NCBI GenBank assembly: GCA_964405435.1 | Contig: CAYOOD010000010.1 | Span: 1 to 64,000, forward strand | Length of the DNA stretch: 64,000 nucleotides | Origin: DVEG01 sp964405435 | Lineage (GTDB): Bacteria; Cyanobacteriota; Cyanobacteriia; Cyanobacteriales; Oscillatoriaceae | Direction of reading: 5' to 3' | Shown: one piece after another, positions 54,368 through 63,184 of the stretch | Position numbering within the stretch: position 1 is the stretch's first letter | Layout: each line of letters begins with the position of its first letter | Notes under the pieces: model-generated | What the model saw: only the letters and a program-made list of their open reading frames with translations | Databases searched by the model: none | What the model was told of the DNA's origin: nothing | Made by a program: the position numbers and the translations under genes

Positions 54368-55567
54368 ATGCTCGTGCTGGGTTTTTCCCAGCAGTCAACC
54401 ATCGAACGGGAGAGCTGCTTAGGCGTGGAAGCAATATTTCAGCTACTGTTTGTAGAACTCAAGCAGTCCACTGAGGCATCGGATCGGGACTGCCGAGACG
54501 TTGCCACACGAATCGACGCAGAAGTGACCCGGATCTGCACCGAAAGTAAGCGCATTCAAGCATCTGGAGAGGTAGAAGCCTGGGGAACGACTCTAGCGAG
54601 GCACCGCTTGCAGCAATGTCTTCACTATTACAAGCTCGGGTCGCGCCAGGGAAGAGTAGAATTGCACAGTACCCTCAGTGCCATTGTCTACCGTTACATT
54701 ACCCCTGCACAAGCCCAATCGAGCTATCAAGCGCGACTGACTCTTATCGAAGATTTCCTGCAGGGATTTTATTTAGAGGCATTGAACGCCTTTCGGCGAG
54801 AAGCCCAATTGAATCCAAAGTTCAGTCCCAAGACTCTTTTGGAACTGGCCGAATATATGGCCTTTACCGAGCGCTACGGAAAACGACGCATTCCCCTGCG
54901 CGGCAACCGCAGCCAACAACTGATCGTCCTGCGCGCGCAAACGTTTTCTCAACAGCAACCCCCAGAAACAACTGTGGATATGGAGCAGGCTGCTGAGGGA
55001 GGGGCTGTAGACTCAGATCAGACTTGGAACGATACGTCGGTACAGGAAGTTCGGGATCGGATGGTTCTCGCAGAACCGGAAACCGTGGCAGATGACCTGC
55101 GTCAGGAGGTGATTAAAGAATTAATGGCTTATTTAGAAGCCAACCAACAGAAAGACTGTGCCGATTATTTTGCGCTGCGATTGCAAGATTTGAATGCGCA
55201 AGAAATCGAGGCGATTCTCGGCTTGACGCCCCGGAAGCGGGACTATTTGCAGCAGCGTTTCAAATACCACTTGATTCGATTCGCCCTCCGCCACCGCTGG
55301 GAACTCGTCCATCAGTGGTTGGAAGCAGATTTGGAGAATAATCTCGGCTTGACGCCCCAGCAGTGGCAAGAATTGAGAGCAAAAATAGGTGAAGGGCAGT
55401 TTGAGTTGCTACGGTTGAAACAACAGGGACTGGCGGATGCAGCGATCGCGCAAGCGTTGGGCTGTACAGTCACTCAGGTGCAAAAACGGTGGTTCAAGCT
55501 GCTCGAACAAGCCTGGGAAATTCGCAATCGTTTAGTATCCGGAGAGGGTACATCTACCAATGAATAG
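54368..55567 (+). CDS. hetZ: HetZ-like putative DNA-binding regulator
   Basis: A 399-aa protein from the ATG at 54368 (54314 is an alternative). Segments I recognise from HetZ: GVEAIFQLLFVELKQSTEAS, TRICTESKRIQASGEVEAWG, GRVELHSTLSAIVYRYITPA, YMAFTERYGKRRIPL, SQQQPPETTVDMEQAAEG, DCADYFALRLQDLNAQEIEA and the end EQAWEIRNRLVSGEGTSTNE. A helix-turn-helix-like segment is near IAQALGCTVTQVQKRW. In Nostoc/Anabaena HetZ promotes early heterocyst differentiation. Orthologues also occur in filamentous species without heterocysts, where the role is open. Its stop overlaps patU by 8 nt. Confidence 0.82.
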   Translation: MLVLGFSQQSTIERESCLGVEAIFQLLFVELKQSTEASDRDCRDVATRIDAEVTRICTESKRIQASGEVEAWGTTLARHRLQQCLHYYKLGSRQGRVELHSTLSAIVYRYITPAQAQSSYQARLTLIEDFLQGFYLEALNAFRREAQLNPKFSPKTLLELAEYMAFTERYGKRRIPLRGNRSQQLIVLRAQTFSQQQPPETTVDMEQAAEGGAVDSDQTWNDTSVQEVRDRMVLAEPETVADDLRQEVIKELMAYLEANQQKDCADYFALRLQDLNAQEIEAILGLTPRKRDYLQQRFKYHLIRFALRHRWELVHQWLEADLENNLGLTPQQWQELRAKIGEGQFELLRLKQQGLADAAIAQALGCTVTQVQKRWFKLLEQAWEIRNRLVSGEGTSTNE

Positions 55568-56579
55568 GAACTCAGAAGCGCTACAAAATTTGTTCGCTTG
55601 GCTGTTACAGGCTCCCCCGACAGATGCCTCTAACCCAGATGGAGACTCCTCCAGTCCGGGAAAAACCACAGGCAATGACGGGATAGAAGACCTGGAGTTG
55701 ACTGACTCAGACCCCCTGGATTCGGAAGAGGTAAGCCCCCTATTTTCTGGTTGCAGTGCATCGGAAGGCATTCCCCCCGATCGAGGCGGTCAACAACTCA
55801 AAATGGGAGAAATACCTGCCGTGCAAGATCGTTTCTTCTCGCTCCTGAAGCGTCAACTGAAAACTGAAATCCAACGAACCCCACCGCTATTTCCCTGGGA
55901 ATCGGATGTCTTGGAATACCCTGACTACTTACTCGAAGAACAAGTTCCCGAAAGGCTGTGGGCTGCGCAGTTGCACAAACTCAATCTGCCAGTGCGCCTT
56001 CCAGAAAATATCCTAGCCCAACTCCTCGATCGCTGTGCCGATCTAGTAGATTCTGGACTCCGGGAAGGGGCAAAATTAGTGCGCGCTGTAGAGGCTCTGT
56101 TCCCAGACGAGCCCCAAGCGCTGAATTACTGGGCAGATTTGGTACTCAGACCTGCTCCTCGCTCCGCTCGACCGGAAACCGATTTCCCTGAAGCTTACGA
56201 ATCGGCTACCCCCACCCAACAAATGGTGCTCTCGCTGATGGCGGCGCGGGAAATTATGGGCAACCTGACCCTGAATGTGTCGCCCAGCCAGCGCAAGGAG
56301 GAACGGCAATGGCTGACTGGTGCTGGGATGCTGGCACTGGAAGTCGAGTACCGTCTCGCTGAGCAGTTTCCCAGCCTGCGGGTTTCCAGCCAGCTACCGT
56401 GCGGCGGCAGCTTGGTGTTTCGCTGCGGTCAATCTCAAGCGACGGCGCAGCGCCCCGACCCGGGATCTCTGAGTGTGGAGGTGTTCGATCCGCAACCGGG
56501 CCAGACCTACTCGCTAGAAGTTCGCTTCCACGACCTGGAGCAGAAACCTTTGATGTTGGCGGTTTGCCCCACGAATTAG
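55560..56579 (+). CDS. patU: PatU-like protein
   Basis: A 339-aa protein overlapping hetZ by 8 nt. The N-terminal 85 residues are acidic and probably disordered. The rest has FFSLLKRQLKTEIQRTPPLF, PWESDVLEYPDYLLEEQVPE, WAAQLHKLNLPVRLPENIL and SGLREGAKLVRAVEALFPDE, which I associate with PatU. In heterocystous species patU is split into patU5 and patU3 and affects pattern. Here it is one chain. The position next to hetZ supports the call. Confidence 0.7.
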   Translation: MNRNSEALQNLFAWLLQAPPTDASNPDGDSSSPGKTTGNDGIEDLELTDSDPLDSEEVSPLFSGCSASEGIPPDRGGQQLKMGEIPAVQDRFFSLLKRQLKTEIQRTPPLFPWESDVLEYPDYLLEEQVPERLWAAQLHKLNLPVRLPENILAQLLDRCADLVDSGLREGAKLVRAVEALFPDEPQALNYWADLVLRPAPRSARPETDFPEAYESATPTQQMVLSLMAAREIMGNLTLNVSPSQRKEERQWLTGAGMLALEVEYRLAEQFPSLRVSSQLPCGGSLVFRCGQSQATAQRPDPGSLSVEVFDPQPGQTYSLEVRFHDLEQKPLMLAVCPTN

Positions 56580-56648
56580 AAGGTGTTGTGAGTTGTGAGT
56601 TATGAATGAAACAGATTCAAAACTCATTTCTCCAATTTCAAGGGACCT

Positions 56649-58997
56649 ATGTCTAATTCGTCAGGGGCGCGCCAATTGCGCTCCACTCCACTGCTGGGAC
56701 AGTTGTGGCAGCGCATGGAGGCTTTGCCTCCGCCGGAAGCGGAGGATTCTATCTGGCTGCGGGTGCTGGTACAGGCCCTGGTCACTGTCGGGATTGTGGC
56801 CACTGATATTGCGGCAGCAGATACGCAGTTGAGTCTGTGGGCTGTGCCGCTCTCGATCGCGGGGGCGACTTGGAGTTGGTATCGACGCCGAGATCGCAAT
56901 ATTGCCATGAAGTTCGCGATCGCCATCGGCATGTTGGTGGCGCTGGCATTTTTTTTTCAGGAACTGTTTACGCAGCTCAATGATACGCGGCTGGTTTTGG
57001 CTAAGCTCCTCGTTGCTCTCCAAGTTCTCCACAGCTTCGACCTGCCCCGCCGCAAAGATTTGGGCTATTCAATGACTATCGGGCTGATTCTGTTGGGAGT
57101 GGCGGGTACTCTCTCGGAAACTCTGGCCTTTGGCCCGGTGTTGCTGGTATTTTTGGCGATCGCTCTGCCTGCGTTAGTTCTGGATTACCGCTCTCGCCTC
57201 AATCTGGCAAAAGCTGGCAATCAAGAAGCAGAAGCCAGGAGACGCAAGCAACCCAACTTCAAACGTTTTAGCTTTTACTTTTTACTGTTTGCCCTTACTG
57301 TCGGTTTGGGACTGGGCATTTTTGCCTTGCTGCCCCGCTTTCCCGGCTATCAATTGCGGACGTTTCCGGTGAGCGAAGCCATCAACATGCCTGCGGACTT
57401 TGACGAGCGCAGCATTAACAATCCGGGTTATGTTCGCAACTCTAATAACCGCAATGATAGCGGATCGGGCACGGGTTCTGGCGAACTGGACGATACTTTT
57501 TACTACGGTTTTAGTACGGAGATCGACCAGAACCTGCGGGGCAAGCCCATGAAACCGAAGGTGGTGATGCGGGTTCGATCGCAAGCGGAGGGATTTTGGC
57601 GGGTGCTGGGGTTCGATCGCTACACCGGTCAGGGTTGGCAGATTTCTCGCAACGACCAAGTTGAAACGAAGGAACGACCTACTTGGTCTTACCAATATTT
57701 TCTCCCCTCGCAGCCAACTGCTAATCGCATCCGAGAGGTGATTCAAACTTACACCATCGTCTCGGAAATGCCCAACTTGATTCCTGCCCTTTCTCAACCG
57801 GTACAACTTTTCTTTCCCACGCCGAAAATCGTCGTGGATGCAGAAGGCGGTTTGCGATCGCCGGTGAATTTGGGCGAGGGCATTACTTACACGGTGATTT
57901 CTCACGTTCCCTACCGCAACCGCGCCGCCCTGGGAAAAGCGGGTACAAAGTATCCCTCTCACATTCGGGATTATTACCTGCAAGTTCCCAAGGCTCAAGT
58001 TTCTGAAAAAATTAGAAAGCGCACTTTAGAAATTTTAGAGGAATACAATCAGCAGCGGGTAGCGCGTTCTGAAGCGAAAAATCTCGACAATTCCTACGAA
58101 ATAACCCTCTATCTCGCTCAATATCTCAAGCAGCGATATGACATAAAGCCTGACTTGCTGCCTTTGAAGGAGGGCGAAGATATGGTGGAAGCTTTCCTGT
58201 TTAGAGATAAGGGAGGCTATCCGGATCATTTCGCAACTGTTTTGACAGTCATGCTGCGATCGATTGGCATTCCAGCGCGGCTGGTGGTAGGGTTTGATAC
58301 GGGAGAGTTCAATCCTTTCACGGGTTTCTACATTGTCAAAAACACCGACGCTCACGCGATGACGGAGGTATTTTTCCCAAAATATGGCTGGTTTGCGTTT
58401 AATCCGATTCCGGGATACGATTTAATTCCTCCCTCAATTGAGGATTACGAAACATTCAGCGCAGCCAAGCAGTTTTGGCGCTGGGTAGCGGGTTGGCTGC
58501 CCTCACCCGTGACGGGTTGGTTCGGCGCAATATTTAGCGCGATCGCTTCTTTTCTCGGGGTGATTATTGGCTGGTTGTGGGGCTTGCTGGCTCGCGGCTG
58601 GTTTGGTTTATTTGCGATTTTAATCCTGGCGATCGCGCTGGGCTTCTTCATTTGGTTGGGTTGGAATCAGTGGCGTGCTTGGCGTTACCGTCGCTGGCTG
58701 GCAAAGTTGCCAGTGATGGAGAGTATTTACCAGCAAATGCTCGACATTTTAAAAACTCAGGGCTTCCCCAAACACGCTGCTTTTACGCCATTGGAGTACG
58801 CGCATCAGTCGCGCTCTCACCACTCACCGCTTATTGCAGAAACGATTGACGAAATTTCTAAAGCTTACGTTCGCTGGCGGTATGGCGGTGAAGAAGTCAA
58901 CCTCAATTACCTGCGGGCGCGCCTGCGCGAACTGAAACCGCGAAAGCGGAAAAATCTATTCAATCAGTTGCGATCGCGTCTGACAGGCGATCGTTAA
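56649..58997 (+). CDS. TgpA-like membrane protein with transglutaminase-like domain lacking the catalytic Cys
   Basis: A 782-aa protein. Several membrane segments lie at about 40-215 and two near 655-690. A periplasmic transglutaminase-like region spans about 440-590 and a DUF4129-like tail follows the last span. The usual catalytic segment G-x-C-x-x-FA appears here as GGYPDHFATVLTVMLRSIGI, with no Cys. The His is present in AHAMTEVFFPKYGW. It is probably not a classical transglutaminase; a structural or peptide-binding role is possible. Third gene after hetZ-patU, 69 nt downstream, with a terminator after it. Confidence 0.85.
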   Translation: MSNSSGARQLRSTPLLGQLWQRMEALPPPEAEDSIWLRVLVQALVTVGIVATDIAAADTQLSLWAVPLSIAGATWSWYRRRDRNIAMKFAIAIGMLVALAFFFQELFTQLNDTRLVLAKLLVALQVLHSFDLPRRKDLGYSMTIGLILLGVAGTLSETLAFGPVLLVFLAIALPALVLDYRSRLNLAKAGNQEAEARRRKQPNFKRFSFYFLLFALTVGLGLGIFALLPRFPGYQLRTFPVSEAINMPADFDERSINNPGYVRNSNNRNDSGSGTGSGELDDTFYYGFSTEIDQNLRGKPMKPKVVMRVRSQAEGFWRVLGFDRYTGQGWQISRNDQVETKERPTWSYQYFLPSQPTANRIREVIQTYTIVSEMPNLIPALSQPVQLFFPTPKIVVDAEGGLRSPVNLGEGITYTVISHVPYRNRAALGKAGTKYPSHIRDYYLQVPKAQVSEKIRKRTLEILEEYNQQRVARSEAKNLDNSYEITLYLAQYLKQRYDIKPDLLPLKEGEDMVEAFLFRDKGGYPDHFATVLTVMLRSIGIPARLVVGFDTGEFNPFTGFYIVKNTDAHAMTEVFFPKYGWFAFNPIPGYDLIPPSIEDYETFSAAKQFWRWVAGWLPSPVTGWFGAIFSAIASFLGVIIGWLWGLLARGWFGLFAILILAIALGFFIWLGWNQWRAWRYRRWLAKLPVMESIYQQMLDILKTQGFPKHAAFTPLEYAHQSRSHHSPLIAETIDEISKAYVRWRYGGEEVNLNYLRARLRELKPRKRKNLFNQLRSRLTGDR

Positions 58998-59017
58998 CCT
59001 TTATCTAATCAATAAAG

Positions 59018-59043
59018 ATAGCCCGCCCGCGCGGGCTATTTTT
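59018..59043 (+). terminator. Rho-independent terminator after the TgpA-like gene
   Basis: ATAGCCCG (59018-59025) / CGGGCTAT (59032-59039) followed by TTTT, 20 nt after the stop codon. Confidence 0.88.
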
Positions 59044-59185
59044 GCGTGCATTTCGCACTTAAATGATTGAATAATTTCAAGAAACCAGAAAAATAAAAAC
59101 ACTTCAGATTGATAAATTTCCAACAATATTATTAACGATTGAAGCAGAGATGAAGCAGCAGGGTTCGACAGCCACTGTCTTAATT

Positions 59186-59311
59186 TCAGTATAGCCAAGA
59201 GCGCCCACCTAGTTCTTCAAGGGCAGGCAATCGAACCCGATCGCGGTCATATAGGCTGGTAAGTTCACCCGGATCTAATTGAGAAATAGCGCGTGCCGCT
59301 GCACGACTCAA
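59186..59311 (-). CDS. Possible 41-aa ORF directly after the MBL hydrolase gene
   Basis: A TTG-initiated frame 4 nt after the MBL stop encodes LSRAAARAISQLDPGELTSL, then YDRDRVRLPALEELGGRSWLY. The composition is protein-like and the frame stays open upstream to the MBL stop. It could be a tiny gene or the remains of a longer one. No ribosome-binding site is clear. Confidence 0.3.
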   Translation of the reverse strand: MSRAAARAISQLDPGELTSLYDRDRVRLPALEELGGRSWLY

Positions 59312-59315
59312 CCGC

Positions 59316-60224
59316 TCAGACCAATTTGAAAATCATCCCTTCGCGCGCGAGGCATGAATTTGGGAAAGCCTGTTGTACTTTCGCTTCTACTTCATCTAAA
59401 AAATCATCGTCGTGAGCCGGATCGTGGTGAAAAATCGCCAGACTTTTAACGCCGGCAGCTTTTGCCACTTTCACCCCTTCCTGCCAAGTCGAGTGGCCCC
59501 AGCCGACTTTGGGGGTTTTGGGATGGTGATATTCTTCGTCGGTGTAGGTGGCATCGTAAATCAAGTAATCCGCGCCTCGGGCGAGATGAAGGACGTTTTC
59601 ATCTAGCCGATCGGGGAAATGTTCTGTATCGGTGCAGTAAGCAGCAGTGCGTCCCTGCCAAGTAATCCGATAGCCCATCGCAGTGCTGGGGTGGTTGAGG
59701 TGTGCCGTTTCGATCTCGATGTCGTCCAATTTGACGATATCGCCCGGTTTGAGGCTGTGGAATTTCATCTCAGAGCGCATCCCCTGTAGCGGTATGGGAA
59801 AGTTCGGATGCAGCATCTGGTCGGAGAGGCGCTGTTTGATGGTGGCTCCATTAGGCGCGACTGCTCCGTAAATGTGGAAGCTATTCCCCGGTACGAAGGC
59901 GGGTATAAAAAATGGAAATCCTTGAATGTGATCCCAGTGGGAGTGGGTAAAGAACATGTGGGCTTCGATCGGCATCTGCGGCAGCAAGCTTTTCCCCAGA
60001 ACTCGCAAGCCGGTTCCGCCGTCAAAAATCAGGAGTTTTCCGCCTATGCGCATTTCCACACAGGAGGTATTGCCGCCGTAGCGAACGGTTTCTTTGCCGG
60101 GGGTGGCAATGCTGCCTCGCACGCCCCAGAACTGGATCGTAAAGTCGGATGAAAGGTTGATTCCCATACTGGCTTTCCCATCAGAAGGCTCTGGACTTGG
60201 TGCCGACGGATGTTTATCTGGCAT
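59316..60224 (-). CDS. Metallo-beta-lactamase-fold hydrolase
   Basis: A 302-aa protein with the MBL core starting near residue 28 (FTIQFWGVRGSIATPGKETV), then GGNTSCVEMRIGGKLLIFDG, the metal-binding HSHWDH in FFTHSHWDHIQGFPFFIPAF, CTDTEHF, DATYTDEEY, and H-H-D in AIFHHDPAHDDDFL. The family includes RNase Z-like and phosphodiesterase-like enzymes; the substrate is unknown. MGINLS at residue 20 is an alternative start. Confidence 0.87.
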   Translation of the reverse strand: MPDKHPSAPSPEPSDGKASMGINLSSDFTIQFWGVRGSIATPGKETVRYGGNTSCVEMRIGGKLLIFDGGTGLRVLGKSLLPQMPIEAHMFFTHSHWDHIQGFPFFIPAFVPGNSFHIYGAVAPNGATIKQRLSDQMLHPNFPIPLQGMRSEMKFHSLKPGDIVKLDDIEIETAHLNHPSTAMGYRITWQGRTAAYCTDTEHFPDRLDENVLHLARGADYLIYDATYTDEEYHHPKTPKVGWGHSTWQEGVKVAKAAGVKSLAIFHHDPAHDDDFLDEVEAKVQQAFPNSCLAREGMIFKLV

Positions 60225-61423
60225 CTTTCGATATTTGGTTAGCCTGTGCTTAACAATTCATTGTAACGGCGGATTTTCACCAGATGGTTGAGTTCGTCCA
60301 GGAATAGCGCTGTCAAGCGAGTGAGTTTTGCGCTTTTCTGGGGCGAATTGTCGGCAGGTCATAATAATCGAGGGTGAAGCTTTCGCGATCGCGGAGGGCT
60401 TCGGAGCGAATCGCCTTTCATCCTCAGAGACTTCGCTGCGCCATCCTATTGTCTGGCTCTCGAAGTTTTCACCGACTGCTAAAACCCGACCCTCCGATCT
60501 GTCCACAAATCGAAGGTTTTGTCAAGCACGAGCTTTACTTTCTCAGCAAGCTGGCGCTGCTTTAGCCTAAGACAGGGCAGAACCTGCGCTGGATTGCTCG
60601 GCTTCCGCTGCAGGGATTAGATGCAAGCACCCCTGACAAACTTATCTGGCAAGGTTTTCGAGCGAGTCAGACTGCGTTCAGTCTTGCCGAAGAGATAGCG
60701 CTGGCTGTACCAGTTCTATCGGGGAGATCTGGCTTTATCGGGATCTGTTAGTTCGCTTTGACAATCCCGGACGGCACTTTGGCTGCGAAATGCCGGCAAA
60801 ACGCCGACTTATTTTAAGGGATTTTGTCGGCAAAAGCAGTAACTTGGACTGATCTGGCACGAATGAAACGTTCCGCGACGGCAGCAGTTAGGACTTGCAG
60901 CACTTTTACAACTTTAGAGTCCGATCGAAAGCCGTCAAAAGCTTCTGATTGCTTCTCTAGGAGCGTTTTTTATCCGCTATTGCTCTGACTTTCCGCCCGA
61001 TTTTCGCTCTGATTTTGTCTTGTTAGTGCATTAATACCTCGCTGACATCGATCGGGTTGTCCCCTTTCAGGAGAGCGCGGCGAGAGGGTCGCTCAATCTC
61101 AATGCTTTCCTCGATGGAGGAAAGCAGACTTCCTGTGGATTTTACATTATTCCCGCAACAGTAGTGGTTTCGGGAAATTTTGTCAGATCGAGGCAAGCAT
61201 GCTCTGAATGTGGTTTTTTCAGTGCTACACAAGGGGAAATTGCGATTCGCTTTTGAGGGATGTCTTTCGACATGGCCAAAGAAGCAAAGAGCGGGACGGC
61301 GGATTTTGGCCCTTATATCTCACAGCAGGGGGTATTCACTGACCGCCTCTGCTGTGATTTTAAAGTTCTGAGCAACGAAAAGTGCTAGAAGCCATCCTGG
61401 CTGCCGGACTGAAAGGAAAGTGC
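60225..61423. other. Intergenic region with no supported gene
   Basis: About 1.2 kb. A weak inverted repeat (GAGGGTGAAGCTTTCGCG ... CGAATCGCCTTTCATCCTC, 60370-60427) recalls family B. Frames such as 61023-61232 minus have no family features. It may contain decayed genes. Confidence 0.4.
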
Positions 61424-61936
61424 CTACTTGCTACCAGCCTTGATGCACTTTTCCACCAAGGGCATTACCGCATCTAGATCCTTCCATCCCAGAATTTGGG
61501 TGACTTTCTTCTCTAAATTTTTGTAAGTTTTGAAAAATTCGGCAATTTCGTCAAGCCGGTGGGCTGCCACGTCCTTTAGAGATTTTACGTCAGCATAGCG
61601 CGGGTCTTTGTCGGGAACGCAGAGTATTTTCTCGTCGCGATCGCCGCCATCGATCATCTCTAACATGCCAATGGGCCGAGCTGCAATGATACATCCCGGA
61701 AAAGTGGGCTGATCCATCAAGACCATGCCGTCGAGCGGGTCGCCGTCATCCGCCAGCGTGTTGGGCACGAAACCGTAGTCGTAGGGGTAGTGAACCGATG
61801 AGTACAACACCCGGTCTAGGGCAAAAGCTTGCAAGTCTTTGTCAAATTCGTACTTATTTTTGCTCCCGGCGGGAATTTCAATCAAAACGTTGAGCAGGCC
61901 CGGTTTGGGTTGAGCAGGTATGCGCAATAAATCCAC
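61424..61936 (-). CDS. ppa: Inorganic pyrophosphatase (family I)
   Basis: A 170-aa enzyme. I chose the GTG at 61936 because VDLLRIPAQPKPGLLNVLIE is the family N-terminus and TTGGAGAAA precedes it; upstream in-frame residues look non-coding. Active-site segments: IPAGSKNKYEFDKDLQAFAL, YPYDYGFVPNTLADDGDPLD and the metal-binding DGDPLDGMVLMD. It hydrolyses pyrophosphate to pull biosynthetic reactions forward. Confidence 0.95.
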   Translation of the reverse strand: MDLLRIPAQPKPGLLNVLIEIPAGSKNKYEFDKDLQAFALDRVLYSSVHYPYDYGFVPNTLADDGDPLDGMVLMDQPTFPGCIIAARPIGMLEMIDGGDRDEKILCVPDKDPRYADVKSLKDVAAHRLDEIAEFFKTYKNLEKKVTQILGWKDLDAVMPLVEKCIKAGSK

Positions 61937-62319
61937 GAGCGGTTTCTCCAAGCTAACAGCAGCGCGGGGGTGTTTCAGACCGCGTTCTGGTGCCCGATCG
62001 CACAGAGAACCAGTCGGCCATCCCCCGAATAGCATTTTAAGGGAAGAGGGGCGACAGGAAACCCGCGATCGAGATCGATTTATGTGGAGAATTTGCGCGT
62101 TGCTTGGGGGGCGGTCGTGCTGTGGCAGCATTCCAGAGCCCTCTGTGCGGGCGCGAGAATGCCTTGACCGCTCGCAAAACTCGGCGGGTTGAATGCAGGC
62201 TGCTCTTTCATGGGTAGAGGCGATCGCCCCCGGTGGCTCTGGCGCTTGCCTGTTGGGAGTGACCGTGCTAGGCTGCTCTATGGAGCAATTTCCTCGACCT
62301 TAAATCAGTATGAGTACCC
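61937..62319. other. Intergenic region
   Basis: About 380 nt upstream of ppa. No gene is supported, although an in-frame extension of ppa stays open to 62131. Confidence 0.35.
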
Positions 62320-62505
62320 TCATTTGTGGGACACTGGCAGTTGGTAGGTGGACGGTTGCGAAACAGAAGTTTCGCTCGAAGAATAATGGGCGATGACAAA
62401 TACGGGTAAAGTCAGAGTCAACACGGCGATGAAAGTGCCCACAATGTCTGCCAGCCTAGGAGGAGGCTGGTCGGAAGCATTGGCGGACGGACTACCTGAT
62501 TCCAT
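62320..62505 (-). CDS. Small single-span membrane protein
   Basis: A 61-aa protein with one membrane helix (LADIVGTFIAVLTLTLPVFV) between a Ser/Pro-rich N-terminus and a short polar tail (IAHYSSSETSVSQPSTYQLP). I recall similar short proteins in other cyanobacteria, with no known function. No clear ribosome-binding site. Confidence 0.6.
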   Translation of the reverse strand: MESGSPSANASDQPPPRLADIVGTFIAVLTLTLPVFVIAHYSSSETSVSQPSTYQLPVSHK

Positions 62506-63184
62506 GAGTGAATGTATTTTGCAACTCAGTTACGTCAACTCTAAGTAGAGGAGACTTCAGCACCCTCTATGCCCTATTCTAGCGATTTCCCCGAAAGAGA
62601 TTGTTTCCTAGCAAACAATCTCGGCAAAATCTCGAGAAAACATTTCCCCCTAGGGGTTCCGGCAGGCTGTTGCGTTGCATTTGAGATGTTTTCATTCAGC
62701 TCGTTCGGACGCGCCCAGAAAGCGATCGCTTTCTGGGCAGCGCGATCTCTGGCAGCAGGGGTATATAGCAGTTTTCTTTCCCTTGTGAGGGACGTCAGAA
62801 ACCCGGCTTCGACGAAGTTGCCGGGTTTCTTATCTGTACTTCATCTGATTGAAAAACGCTATATAGCCCGTCAAAGCAGGATTCGTACATTAGGGTGGGG
62901 GCGTGGCGGTAAGCGCCCTGACAGGACTTGTACAAATGATTTAGGTTAGCTATAGATCGCTCGTGTTCCATCAAACTTGATATAAAATCCGCCAAAAAAG
63001 CTTAACAGCTCGCGACGCGCCCTTACCATTTACGCGCCATTCCAGCGGGCGATCGGGCGTTCCATTCCGGGGAAAACTTAGAGCAAGACCGGGCTAACTG
63101 AAGGTCGGAGTAATTGGAAAAACAGAGCCACCTTACCAATTACCCCGATGCCTCACCTGTCACCTTCAAAACATTTGCCTTATA
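62506..63184. other. Intergenic region containing family A copy 9
   Basis: About 680 nt. Apart from the element at 62764-62865, I see no gene. Confidence 0.4.
62764..62865. repeat. Family A palindromic element, copy 9
   Basis: TATAGCAGTTTTC ... AGAAACCCGGCTTC / GCCGGGTTTCT ... TGAAAAACGCTATATA; about 102 bp with both TIRs recognisable. The hairpin loop has diverged (GACGAAGTT). Confidence 0.82.

Noticed and set aside
59210..59260. tRNA-like GGTTCGATT segment (minus strand)
   Set aside because: Flanking bases do not form the T-arm stem or an acceptor stem.
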